Origin: Pseudomonas extremorientalis
Lineage (GTDB): Bacteria; Pseudomonadota; Gammaproteobacteria; Pseudomonadales; Pseudomonadaceae
DNA length: 64,000 nucleotides
Assembly (NCBI RefSeq): GCF_001870465.1
Contig: NZ_MDGK01000040.1
Location: 37,752 to 101,751 of the forward strand
Reading direction: 5' to 3'
The notes beneath the pieces were generated by a model. The model made no database searches, had not been told where the DNA came from, and worked only from the letters and a program-made list of their open reading frames with translations. Both the position numbers and the translations under genes were made by a program. Below are positions 53,601 to 62,753 of this stretch, one piece after another. The stretch's first letter is position 1. The number at the start of each line of letters is the position of its first letter.

Positions 53601-53603
53601 TGA
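47700..53603 (+). CDS. Giant leucine-rich-repeat toxin-like protein without NEL domain
   Basis: About 1,967 aa. The N-terminal 1,000 residues resemble the DUF6543 'dermonecrotic toxin' region of large Pseudomonas proteins and include a hydrophobic stretch (about 435-475, VNAALLVVAPFIPGLGELML). Then come three tandem units of roughly 300 aa (starting near 1050, 1355 and 1645): a helical linker (LYPSLDDSQLHALIQDWQ; LFPKFSEEQINRFIFNLPGD; LYPTFVDSEIHRFIFKLPGD) and an LRR block with LDLSNNAIENLP-type repeats. The third block ends the protein; the C-terminal E3-ligase (NEL) domain of many relatives is absent. Start uncertain: ATG 47700, ATG 47688 or GTG 47670. It breaks up the argR-aruC neighbourhood, on the opposite strand. 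Confidence 0.8.
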   Translation: MTTPTPPAPAITQSSHPDRHYEPLTRALPAWLGNASASKRSALKNATPLPLPLPATDAAQQATLRQLNGAHWHAQNRVDQALKDLQDARTYSIPLLKDALKRQSGLELDVETTFIRLYIPQTIPWFTVRSGGARAWTVSLLDAALHNFEHKETLADAYEPDSTYITQPDANGQFDTLPAIKRRLPIAAFAQLCRDLDLGARYMGYLREQLGVDHPVAGAVLQAKVDASQKAALRAAVQLARIRGDIQEDYARLIEGLIDGLSGMRLGSSAVHIHDFSMMEAPLTGILLFAPDLENTRTVQRMVAYVPDDPEHPLKEYPSPLAFKQELTRQLRAADYQVFFSRFVAHEHRGAFFADLGQRLEKITWHPSEYGSGLAPWRADPTDDPLLQFTASPILIVPWDYLYQSRLNQLLNDARTLAVSTATVDRNARWALWDSFVNVASSIVNAALLVVAPFIPGLGELMLAYMAYQLLDDVFEGIVDWAEGLDREAFAHLMNLLESAVQLGLFTAGGQIGVPELRKLMSPQTLAFIDRFKPVTLASGARRYWKPDLAPYAQNLQLPPNLGIDELGLHTVRKESILPLEGSFYAVQKSPGDGQYRLKHPSRADAYQPLLIHNQAGTWRTELDQPLQWQGPDLLGRLGHRAQGLSDADRQLAMTLSGTDEAILRKMHHNSEPLPPLLDDALARLRIERELDTLIERLSSDDPALYNRIAALDLLQLLTANGAWPHTRGLRFLDDQGRVVWTFGDQTKPLVQIHEAQLSNGDLLKTVLQTLTPEEIRAQFGERASDPQLSLETRTRNLRKTLAGIARKHRVALFDSRYGPLQHAEHPQARQLADEAPGLPATVAERLLGQATGEELLELHAQRTPPRLAQLAQAALTEVRLNRAYEGQHLDSQVNLDTDLLALSALRVLPGWSTEINLQALHQSIDGEAWHSVGSDDAPIRRSLVRLDSGRYVAYDEKGPLCGETDLYSAILHALPDAQREQLNIDIHQGHELRERLRQRPPPRDEMRVLLGGDTPEPATETLQLLGHDAGYAHQPAIEGGPASLHQRARSLYPSLDDSQLHALIQDWQAHPGGAAAKLAQLAEEYAQLDSGLQAWQADVPHHHPVTGHALYRWELQLEKQNRTAMTHRLKAAWRRETVIDNYYEDPARDGHTLKLNGNILGEMPRLQANFDHVSLLSLNGSANLRGVSSFLGHFPKLRQLSVINTPLRGLPQEITSMPDLNALQLNTCQIVLTPQSQAQLAAMHQMRSLDLHGNPLGLVPSVETMPDLVALDLSRTNIDRLPAGVLSHPELQVALLSNNRISHLPDGIFQLAPESSLRFDLSRNPLNRETLERIKAYHQRHGTRFEASALQADRRDAKLLFPKFSEEQINRFIFNLPGDIEAGRRELARLAGDYQTLTDKLQAWAQAPALPELETARRAALKDLLERSWRRETPQQTQVGSLEIPATLAGELPQLSITFDHIGGLRIQGNQRPLHLDQFLRSFPNVHALSIQDAPLGDLPASLLSLQHLEFLSLPGCSIMLSASSAHGLEGMKGLTFLDLNHNPLAHTPDFSQLPSLRRVLLRNTGLREVPAGLLRSDQHVTVDLSNNAIENLPPAAFTLPNTAVRGIDLSGNPLSKPTLEQVKTYCQRTGEFFKAEANPGERERIQQLYPTFVDSEIHRFIFKLPGDMDAVTNQISLLEEEYRQLGTDLNEWVLDVPTHHPILGTLMDEQARAEQQLIRQDFKTLLEQAWRFERIEDEESLDEEVTHSLILDTPILGALPQLRARFNHVSTFELIGDGITTQVDGTLGSFPQLETLTLNKCSLQTLPTSIFNMPKLSSLDLSECNIALSPQSARALEDLKDIEFIDLSNNPLGHAPDVSQLRQLSSLHLRNAQLHHVPEGVFQESSVLHTLDLSNNHIEQLPASLLEISYTLDSDSDLRGNPLSPHSLALLREYYRRTGFAFHVEAARQDAEGNPLIPPLGREEE

Positions 53604-53612
53604 AGCCTGTAT

Positions 53613-54593
53613 TCAGCCGCGTTCCGACGGCACCGACGACAGCTCGAACGGGCTGCTGCTGCGCCGCTGGTTGCGGTCTTCACGGGGGGTGGCGCCGAAG
53701 AAGTTGCGGTAGGCGCTGGAGAAATGCGGCCCCGAGGAGAAGCCGCACGACAGGCCGATCTGGATGATCGACTTGCTGGTTTGCATGAGCATCTGGCGGG
53801 CCTTGTTCAGGCGCAGTTCCAGGTAGTACTGGCTGGGGACGCGGTTGAGGTATTGCTTGAAGATGCGCTCGAGTTGTCGTCGCGACACGCACACGTGCTG
53901 GGCAATTTCGTCGGTGGTCAGCGGTTCCTCGATGTTGGCTTCCATCAGCAACACCGCCTGGGTCAGCTTCGGATGGCTGGAGCCCAGGCGGTTTTGCAGC
54001 GGGATGCGTTGGCGCTCGCCGCCTTCGCGGATGCGCTCCACCACCAGTTCTTCGGACACCGCGCCAGCCAGTTCGGCGCCGTGGTCACGGGCCAGCACCG
54101 CCAGCAGCAGGTCGAGCACTGACATGCCCCCGCAGGCGGTGAGACGGTCGCGGTCCCAGTCGAACAGATGGCTGGTGGCGATGACCTTGGGGAAACGCTC
54201 GGCAAAATCATCCTGCCAACGCCAGTGCACGGCGGCGCGGTAGCCGTCGAGCAGGCCGAGCTGGGCAAGCGGATAGACACCGGCCGACAGACCACCGATC
54301 ACACACCCGGCCCGCACCAACTGCTTGAGCGCCGTGCTCAGTTGCGAGGCAATGACGGTGGGTGGTTCATCCGCCAGCAGGAACAGCTTCTGGAAACCTT
54401 CGAGCTTGCCGGCCCACGGCTCGCCCGGCAGTTGCCAGGCATTGTCAGTGGGAGGTTCGGCCTGCAGGAACGACAGCTCGTAGACCACCTCCGGATGCAC
54501 CCGCTGGGCAACGCGCAAGGCCTCCTCAGCCAGCGCAAGCGTCAAGGCTTTTGTGCTGGGCCAAATCAGGAAACCAATTTTGTGGGCGGTCAT
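53613..54593 (-). CDS. argR: AraC-type arginine regulator ArgR
   Basis: Arginine-responsive activator of aot and aru operons in Pseudomonas, unrelated to enterobacterial ArgR. 326 aa from ATG 54593 (MTAHKIGFLIWPSTKALTLA); the frame is open to 54632. GATase-like N-terminal domain, then AraC HTH pair (DEIAQHVCVSRRQLERIFKQ; IIQIGLSCGFSSGPHFSSAY). It is downstream of aotJQMOP as in P. aeruginosa; a short REP lies between. Confidence 0.93.
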   Translation of the reverse strand: MTAHKIGFLIWPSTKALTLALAEEALRVAQRVHPEVVYELSFLQAEPPTDNAWQLPGEPWAGKLEGFQKLFLLADEPPTVIASQLSTALKQLVRAGCVIGGLSAGVYPLAQLGLLDGYRAAVHWRWQDDFAERFPKVIATSHLFDWDRDRLTACGGMSVLDLLLAVLARDHGAELAGAVSEELVVERIREGGERQRIPLQNRLGSSHPKLTQAVLLMEANIEEPLTTDEIAQHVCVSRRQLERIFKQYLNRVPSQYYLELRLNKARQMLMQTSKSIIQIGLSCGFSSGPHFSSAYRNFFGATPREDRNQRRSSSPFELSSVPSERG

Positions 54594-54685
54594 GGGAGTG
54601 CTATCCGAAGCCAGTAACAGTAATGAAGACAAGGGCCAATGCTAGCCCGTAATCGAGTACAAATCTCAAAAACGATGCATATCCA

Positions 54686-54715
54686 ATGTGAGAGGGGGCT
54701 TGCCCCCCTCCCACA
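54686..54715. repeat. Compact REP hairpin
   Basis: ATGTGAGAGGGGGCTTGCCC then CCCTCCCACA: a single REP that forms a closed hairpin, between aotP and argR. Confidence 0.85.
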
Positions 54716-54740
54716 GGGGTTACCTATTCACAGGAGGTCA

Positions 54741-55505
54741 TTATTTCAGGCTGCCGGACAGGAACTGTTGAAGGCGCTCGGACTGCGGGTTCACCAGCAC
54801 TTCCCGCGGGTTGCCACGCTCTTCGACGATGCCTTTGTGCAAGAACACCAACTGGTTCGACACCTCACGGGCAAAGCCCATTTCGTGGGTCACCACCACC
54901 ATGGTGCGGCCTTCCTGGGCCAGGTCCTGCATCACCTTGAGCACTTCGCCGACCAGTTCTGGGTCCAGCGCCGAGGTGGGTTCGTCGAACAGCATCACCT
55001 CCGGCTCCATCGCCAGGGCGCGGGCGATGGCCACGCGTTGCTGCTCGCCGCCGGACATGTGGCCGGGGAACGCATCCTTGCGATGGCCCACGCCGACCTT
55101 GGCCAGGTAGTGTTCGGCTTTTTCACGGGCGTCTTTCTTCGACATGCCCAGCACGTGCACCGGCGCTTCCATCACGTTTTCAAGCGCGGTCATGTGCGAC
55201 CACAGGTTGAAATGCTGGAACACCATGGACAGGCGCGAGCGCATGCGCTGCAACTGTTTAGGATCGGCAGCCTTCATGGCGCCGTCCTTGTTGGCCACCA
55301 GCTTCAACTCTTCGTTGTTGAGCAGGATCTTGCCGGCGTGGGGTTGCTCCAGCAGGTTGATGCAGCGCAAAAAGGTACTTTTGCCCGAACCACTGGAACC
55401 GATGATGCTGATCACATCACCGGCCGCAGCGGCCAGGGACACGCCTTTGAGCACTTCATGACTGCCATAGCGTTTATGCAGGTCTTGGACTTCAAGTTTG
55501 TACAT
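54741..55505 (-). CDS. aotP: Arginine/ornithine ABC transporter ATP-binding protein AotP
   Basis: ATPase of the basic amino acid importer. 254 aa from ATG 55505 (MYKLEVQDLHKRYGSHEVLK). Walker A GSSGSGKSTFLRC, signature MSGGEQQRVAIARAL, Walker B VMLFDEPTSALDP, switch His in VVVTHEMGF. Between aotO and argR. Confidence 0.95.
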   Translation of the reverse strand: MYKLEVQDLHKRYGSHEVLKGVSLAAAAGDVISIIGSSGSGKSTFLRCINLLEQPHAGKILLNNEELKLVANKDGAMKAADPKQLQRMRSRLSMVFQHFNLWSHMTALENVMEAPVHVLGMSKKDAREKAEHYLAKVGVGHRKDAFPGHMSGGEQQRVAIARALAMEPEVMLFDEPTSALDPELVGEVLKVMQDLAQEGRTMVVVTHEMGFAREVSNQLVFLHKGIVEERGNPREVLVNPQSERLQQFLSGSLK

Positions 55506-55532
55506 GCGGTCGGTTCTCACAAAAACAGGTGG

Positions 55533-56645
55533 TCAGTCGTTGAGCAAGCGCCCGTGACGCAGCGCTTCGCGCCCCGCCACCTTGGCCAGCCAGAAACCCG
55601 CTTGGGCATAACGTAGCCGTTCAACGGCAAACAGCACCCCCGAGGTGCCCGCGCAGATCGTGCTGACGCGGTCTTCCAGGGGGTCAATCACTTCAAAAAT
55701 CGGCTCGCCTTTTTCGACCACATCACCGGCTTTACGCAGGTAACTGATCACCCCGGCATGGGGCGCGAACAACAATTCGGTGCCTTCAAACGGCAGGCCT
55801 TCGCACGGCTCGTACAGTGGCGCCGGCCATTCGCCCTTGATCAGGCCCTGCTCGGCCAGGAACGCGAGGATGCCTTCGGCGTGGAAGATCGCTTCGTCGC
55901 GGCCCGTGTCAGCCTGGCCACCCAACTCCAGTGTCGTTGCCAGGCAGGCCAGCGGGACCTGTGCCGCGGGAAACGCCTGGGACAAGCGCAGCCACGGCAG
56001 CGAGCAGGCTTCATCAAACGAACTGCCGCCGGAGTCTTCCGCCAGCAGGCCGACCTTCACATTCAAATGCGCCGACAGCGAACGCCACTGCGGCCAGTGC
56101 TGCGGCAGTGCATACATGTGCAGTGCGGCTTCGGCGTCGCAATGCAGGTCGAGCACCACATCGGCGGTGCAGGCGTGGCTCAGCAAGATGCGCTGCATGC
56201 CTTGCAACTGGCTGCTTGGCTCGGGCAACGCGCGGAGCACATCGCTCATCGCCTGACGGATCAAACGCACATTGGCGTGGGGGTCATCACCCAACCTGCC
56301 GCTGAGCAACGCGGCAACCGGCTCGCTCAACTCGACAAAATCACGGTTGAAGTTCTTGCCACTGCCCACCTCGAAACGCCCCTGGTGGCTGCCTTGCAGC
56401 AGTTGGCCCAGGCCCATCGGATTGGCGACTGGCACCAGCTCGATCAAGCCATTGAGCGCACCTTGCTGTTCCAGTTCGACGAGACGCTTTTTCAGCTCCC
56501 ACGCGGCGCGCATGCCGGGCAATTCGTCGGCGTGCAGGCTGGCCTGGATATAGGCCTTGCGCTCGCCCTTGCCGAAACGGAACACGCTCAGTTGGCGCTC
56601 GCAGCCCAGGTGACCCCAGGGCAACCGGTGATCGATACGTTCCAT
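55533..56645 (-). CDS. aotO: AotO, succinylglutamate desuccinylase/aspartoacylase-family protein
   Basis: 370 aa, unknown exact role; it lies in the aot operon of P. aeruginosa too. M14-like zinc ligands: QASLHADELPG near the N-terminus and VVLDLHCDAEAA in the middle. A lipoyl-like C-terminal half (SYLRKAGDVVEKGEPIFEVI) is typical of this family. Not a transporter subunit by sequence. Confidence 0.85.
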   Translation of the reverse strand: MERIDHRLPWGHLGCERQLSVFRFGKGERKAYIQASLHADELPGMRAAWELKKRLVELEQQGALNGLIELVPVANPMGLGQLLQGSHQGRFEVGSGKNFNRDFVELSEPVAALLSGRLGDDPHANVRLIRQAMSDVLRALPEPSSQLQGMQRILLSHACTADVVLDLHCDAEAALHMYALPQHWPQWRSLSAHLNVKVGLLAEDSGGSSFDEACSLPWLRLSQAFPAAQVPLACLATTLELGGQADTGRDEAIFHAEGILAFLAEQGLIKGEWPAPLYEPCEGLPFEGTELLFAPHAGVISYLRKAGDVVEKGEPIFEVIDPLEDRVSTICAGTSGVLFAVERLRYAQAGFWLAKVAGREALRHGRLLND

Positions 56646-56646
56646 A

Positions 56647-57345
56647 TCAGTGCTTCCGTGGCGCCAGGTAGCTCAGCCAGCGGCGCTCGGCCAACTTGAA
56701 CAGGCGCACCAGGATGAAGGTCAGGCACAGGTAGAACACGCCGGCGGTGATATAGGCTTCGAACGGCAGGTAGAACTGCGCGTTCACCGTGCGTGCGGCA
56801 CCAGTGATATCGATCAGGGTGACGATGGAGGCCAGGCTGGTGGTCTGCAGCATCATGATCACTTCGTTGCTGTACTGCGGCAGCGCACGGCGCAGGGCCG
56901 ACGGCAGCAGGATGCGGCGATACAGCTTGTAGCGCGACATACCCATGGCCTTGGCCGCCTCGATCTCGCCATTGGGCGTGGCCTTGAGGCTGCCGGCAAT
57001 GATCTCGGCGGTGTAGGCGCTGGTATTGATCGCAAACGCCAGGCACGCGCAGAAGGTGGCGCTGGACAGCAGCGGCCACAGGAAGCTTTCGCGCACGGCG
57101 TCAAACTGGGCCAGGCCGTAGTAGATCAAGAACAGCTGCACCAGCATCGGCGTGCCGCGAATCACGTAGGTATAGAGCCAGGCCGCACCATTGACGATCG
57201 GCTGCTTGGACACGCGCATCAGGCCCAGGGGCAAGGCCGCGAGCAGGCCGAAGAACAGCGAGATGGCGAGCAGTTTGAGGGTGGTCACCAGGCCGCCGAG
57301 GTACAGCGGCATGGCCTCCCAGATGACGTTGTAGTCGAAGATCAT
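56647..57345 (-). CDS. aotM: Arginine/ornithine ABC transporter permease AotM
   Basis: Inner-membrane permease, 232 aa, five hydrophobic helices, with the binding-protein-dependent transport motif (EAAKAMGMSRYKLYRRILLP). It overlaps the aotQ end by 4 bp and is followed at once by aotO. Confidence 0.94.
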   Translation of the reverse strand: MIFDYNVIWEAMPLYLGGLVTTLKLLAISLFFGLLAALPLGLMRVSKQPIVNGAAWLYTYVIRGTPMLVQLFLIYYGLAQFDAVRESFLWPLLSSATFCACLAFAINTSAYTAEIIAGSLKATPNGEIEAAKAMGMSRYKLYRRILLPSALRRALPQYSNEVIMMLQTTSLASIVTLIDITGAARTVNAQFYLPFEAYITAGVFYLCLTFILVRLFKLAERRWLSYLAPRKH

Positions 57346-58031
57346 AGATCAGCCGCCCTTACGCCTACCGAGTAGCGCTTCTCAAGATGACGCAGGGCCA
57401 GCAACGACACGCTGGTGATCACCAGGTACATCGCCGCCACCGCGAGGAAGAAGGTAAAAGGCTCGCGGGTGGCGTCTGCCGCCTGTTTGGCCTTGAACAT
57501 CATGTCTTGCAGGCCCACCACCGAAATCAGCGCAGTGGCCTTGGTGAGAACCAGCCAGTTGTTGGTGAACCCGGGGATTGCCAGCCGGATCATCTGCGGC
57601 ACCATCACCCGGAAGAACACCTGGAAGCTGCTCATGCCATACGCCAGGCCGGCCTCGGCCTGGCCCTTGGGAATGGCCATGAAGGCGCCACGGAAGGTTT
57701 CCGAGAGGTAGGCGCCAAAGATGAAACCCAGGGTGCCGATACCGGCGGCCAAGGGGTTCAAGTCGATATAGTCGTCGTAGCCCAGCATCGGCGCGACGCG
57801 GTTGAGCAGGTCCTGGCCGCCGTAGAAAATCAGCAGGATCAGCACCAGGTCGGGGATCCCGCGGATCACCGTGGAGTACAAGTCACCCAGCCAGGCCAAC
57901 CAGCGCACCGGCGACAGGCGTAACGCGACCCCGATCAGACCCAGAACAATGGCCAAGGCCATGGACGACAAGGCGAGCTGAAGCGTCAACCATGCGCCAT
58001 CGAGGATGACGGCCCCGTAGCCTTTCAACAT
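57342..58031 (-). CDS. aotQ: Arginine/ornithine ABC transporter permease AotQ
   Basis: Second permease, 229 aa, with the EAA-type loop AEAGLAYGMSSFQVFFRVMV and N-terminal YGAVILDGAWLTLQLALSSM. Pairs with AotM. First gene after aotJ, 92 bp downstream of it. Confidence 0.94.
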   Translation of the reverse strand: MLKGYGAVILDGAWLTLQLALSSMALAIVLGLIGVALRLSPVRWLAWLGDLYSTVIRGIPDLVLILLIFYGGQDLLNRVAPMLGYDDYIDLNPLAAGIGTLGFIFGAYLSETFRGAFMAIPKGQAEAGLAYGMSSFQVFFRVMVPQMIRLAIPGFTNNWLVLTKATALISVVGLQDMMFKAKQAADATREPFTFFLAVAAMYLVITSVSLLALRHLEKRYSVGVRAADL

Positions 58032-58123
58032 GATTCAGGTCCTCGAAAAGGGGGGATGAAAAAATGGCGCAAACCGCAGGAATTCTGTTGCTTGCGCCAT
58101 TTGGGACAGACCGCTGCGACGAG

Positions 58124-58909
58124 TTACTTGGCGTCAGCGCCGTAGATATCGAAGTCGAAGTACTTGTCCTGGATTTTCTTGTACTCACCGTTGGCACGGA
58201 TCGCGGCAATAGCTGCGTTGATGCGGTCCAGGTTTTCCTTGTCGCCCTTGCGTACCGCGATACCGACGCCGTCGCCGAAGTACTTGACGTCGGTGAACGC
58301 CGGGCCTACGAACGCGTAGCCTTTGCCAGCAGGGGTTTTCAGGAAACCGTCCTGCAGCAGGGTAGCGTCAGCCACGGTGCCATCGAGGCGACCGGCTTCC
58401 ACGTCCAGGTAGATTTCGTTCTGCGAGCTGTAAGGCACCACGGTGGCGCCTTTCGGAGCCAGGACTTCCTTGGCGAAACGATCGTGGATCGAACCGCGCT
58501 GCACACCGATTTTCTTGCCCTTCAATTCATCCAGGCTGTCGCTGACGGTAGTGCCTTCCTTCAACACCAGGCGCGCCGGGGTCAGGTAGTAGCGGCTGGT
58601 GAAGTCCACGGACTTCTTGCGGTCCTCCGTGATGGACATGGACGACAGGATCGCGTCGATCTTGCGCACTTTCAGCGCCGGGATCAGGCCGTCGAACTCC
58701 TGCTCGACCCAGGTGCACTTGACCTTCATCTCTGCGCACAGGGCGTTGCCGATGTCGTAGTCAAAACCGACGATACTGCCATCCGGCGCCTTCGAGGCAA
58801 ACGGAGGGTAAGCCGCTTCGATACCAATCTTCAGGGGCTTTTCATCAGCGAAAGCCTGCATGGACAGCACGGACAGCGCCAGGGCGCCCAACAGCACGAG
58901 TTTCTTCAT
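58124..58909 (-). CDS. aotJ: Arginine/ornithine periplasmic binding protein AotJ
   Basis: Captures basic amino acids for the Aot importer. 261 aa from ATG 58909; the upstream open frame to 58960 is discarded. Signal peptide MKKLVLLGALALSVLSMQAFA, then the mature start DEKPLKIGIEAAYPPF. Family motif GFDYDIGNALCAEMKVKC. First gene of aotJQMOP-argR. An ArgR-like site lies about 160 bp upstream. Confidence 0.94.
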   Translation of the reverse strand: MKKLVLLGALALSVLSMQAFADEKPLKIGIEAAYPPFASKAPDGSIVGFDYDIGNALCAEMKVKCTWVEQEFDGLIPALKVRKIDAILSSMSITEDRKKSVDFTSRYYLTPARLVLKEGTTVSDSLDELKGKKIGVQRGSIHDRFAKEVLAPKGATVVPYSSQNEIYLDVEAGRLDGTVADATLLQDGFLKTPAGKGYAFVGPAFTDVKYFGDGVGIAVRKGDKENLDRINAAIAAIRANGEYKKIQDKYFDFDIYGADAK

Positions 58910-59067
58910 CTTGGGACTCCATCGGTATAGGGCAAAACAGCAGTATGAGCCATGGCCCACGATGCGGCGTAAGGGAAACCGAATAGCGGTGCTGCGTCCG
59001 ACACCGATTCAACACCGGAGACGACGAGCGAGTGATCGGCATTCTAACGACAGGCTGGAAGCCGATA

Positions 59068-59083
59068 TTTCCTCAATGCGACA
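59068..59083 (-). promoter_or_regulatory. ArgR-binding site upstream of aotJ
   Basis: Minus strand TGTCGCATTGAGGAAA, an exact TGTCGC-N8-AA match. A weaker half site (TGTCGTTAGAATGC) lies nearby at about 59041-59055. Together with the aruC sites it links uptake and catabolism. Confidence 0.75.
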
Positions 59084-59388
59084 ACAATTTACAGAAGCAC
59101 CGAGAAAGCGGTTCCAGCTCATTGACAGCCTCTGGATTTTATGCAGAGACAAAAGACATTAAACCTGTAGACGCTGCAAATTGCGGGCCTATTATTCGCA
59201 AACCCTTCTGGCACGGCAAGTCTGGCGTTTAATCTTATTTCCAGGGGTGTCTGGAATGGGGTTTTTCGGAGCAGAGGCGTAGCGCATTGCCTCAGGTTTG
59301 GGCGCGAGGTTACACATTCAGCGCTCGCGGTAACATTCAGAAACGCCCTACACGAAAAACCGATATTTATTGATCTGCCGCAGATCCC

Positions 59389-59480
59389 ATGTGGGAGGGG
59401 GCTTGCCCCCGATAGCGGTGGATCAGCGCCAAATATGTCTACTGACACACTGACATCGGGGGGCAAGCCCCCTCCCACAT
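59389..59480. repeat. REPIN
   Basis: Inverted pair of the REP unit with a spacer of about 50 bp, between aotJ and acsA. Nothing else notable was seen in 59100-59388. Confidence 0.93.
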
Positions 59481-59507
59481 TTGATCTCCATTGGTTTCAA
59501 GATCCCA

Positions 59508-59546
59508 CGAAAAAGCCCCACCCGGCTTATACCGGGTGGGGCTTTA
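59508..59546. terminator. Terminator of acsA
   Basis: AAAAAGCCCCACCCGG-CTTATA-CCGGGTGGGGCTTTA, strong stem with A run and T run on either side. Confidence 0.92.
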
Positions 59547-59561
59547 TCCGACTATCCCGCC

Positions 59562-61517
<1,956 letters not shown>

Positions 61518-61930
61518 CTTTCTTACCTCGGTGACATAGTTGTTTTTGTATGGCCCTGTTGTAGCCGGGGCAGCCCTATAGAACCATTCGACGATGGTAG
61601 TAACAAGCCCCTACAAATTGCCCTGATATCTCCGTTTGCGGCTCTGGCCCGCGGGCTGTGGCGCTTTGCGGCTTTGTGAAAAAAGCTTTACCACCGGATT
61701 GTTACAAAAACCGCCAATAGTGTTTATCAAAAGCACGGGTATATGAATATAACCCGGGAGCCTAAAATCACTTCCGCCAACACGGCACTTTAGTTAAATA
61801 CAGCAGTGATTAACAACGCAACAGCCCCCACGAAGGCAACGTTAATCCGAACTTCCCAACTCTTGAGTTACACACGTGGCCTCACAAGGGCCCCGTGACC
61901 CCTTTCGCCCTGAAGAAGGTAAATAGAGAA

Positions 61931-62200
61931 ATGAAAGCTTTAGTAGTTATGGCCCTCAGCAGCTTGTGCGCCACCGCCGCCCTGGCCGACGAAGCCCCGA
62001 CTGACGTAGCTGCCAGCAACCCTCCGATTGTTGAAGACTACACTTACAGCACCCATCTGGACGTGGCAAAAGTACTGTCCATGAGCAGTATTCCGGAAGT
62101 GTGCGAAGTGGTACCGGTGAAGATGGAATATGAAGACTCGCAGGGCCAGCGGCATATTCTTAATTACCACGTGATGGGCAATGGTTGTTCTAACGGTTAA
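61931..62200 (+). CDS. DUF2790 family small periplasmic protein
   Basis: 89 aa from ATG 61931; the frame is open from 61895. Signal peptide MKALVVMALSSLCATAALAD, then the conserved DUF2790 core: YTYSTHLDVAKVLSMSS, CEVVPVKMEYEDSQGQ and YHVMGNGCSN with two cysteines. Multiple paralogues are common in Pseudomonas. Function unknown. Confidence 0.88.
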   Translation: MKALVVMALSSLCATAALADEAPTDVAASNPPIVEDYTYSTHLDVAKVLSMSSIPEVCEVVPVKMEYEDSQGQRHILNYHVMGNGCSNG

Positions 62201-62225
62201 TCACTTGGTTAGTTTGAACGTATTC

Positions 62226-62249
62226 GCCGCAAGAAATCGTTCTTGCGGC
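62226..62249 (+). terminator. Terminator-like hairpin after the DUF2790 gene
   Basis: GCCGCAAGAA-ATCG-TTCTTGCGGC, 10-bp perfect arms, weak T content downstream. Confidence 0.65.
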
Positions 62250-62269
62250 AAAGCACCGACCCCGCCCAA

Positions 62270-62291
62270 ATGTGGGAGGGGGCTTGCCCCC
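62270..62291. repeat. Single REP element
   Basis: ATGTGGGAGGGGGCTTGCCC: one half of the REPIN unit, between the DUF2790 gene and nrdB. Confidence 0.9.
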
Positions 62292-62753
62292 GATAGCGCT
62301 AGCTGCCACACCGCACCTATAAAAGCCTGACGCACCACGCCGCTCCTCCCCTCACAAAAAACATCCCACCGCCCGTCAAAAAAATCCAACCCCGGCAAAG
62401 CCTTGTAAACCCGCACTCTGGCCGAAAAACACGTCATTCTGGCCGCTCTCCGTGACCATCCGCCTCAACACAAACCGGTTTTTTTCCCCTACAATGCGCG
62501 GGTAAATCGGGCCTGCAATATCCCTTTACACAGGGATGAAGAGCCAGACCTGAGGCATCCCGCAGGAGCAAGCAACCACCGCTCCGCACCTCAAGCCTCA
62601 CGCAGAGCACCCGTAAGCCTATTCCGTTTAATGCGTGCGCTAGCTGCAACAAACGATTCCTTAAGATCCACCGCGGCCTCAGGGCCGTGTGAACACCCAA
62701 CCATCCGGTTTCACACGGGCACCTTTGAGCCCTCACGCAGGAGACGACACGTC
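62292..62753 (+). promoter_or_regulatory. Upstream region and long leader of nrdB
   Basis: No gene seen. A -10-like TACAAT lies near 62490 after a poly-T stretch. If used, it gives a leader of about 250 nt. An inverted repeat CCGTGTGAA...TTTCACACGG (about 62685-62719) lies 35 nt before the start codon. No DnaA box or clear NrdR box was found by eye, unlike the nrdA leader. Confidence 0.4.

Noticed and set aside
62201..62437. 78-codon minus-strand ORF reading through a REP element
   Set aside because: It translates the REP sequence into the LALSGASPLPHLG-type peptide that appears wherever this repeat is read; not a protein gene. The minus-strand frame at 59119-59478 is the same artefact.
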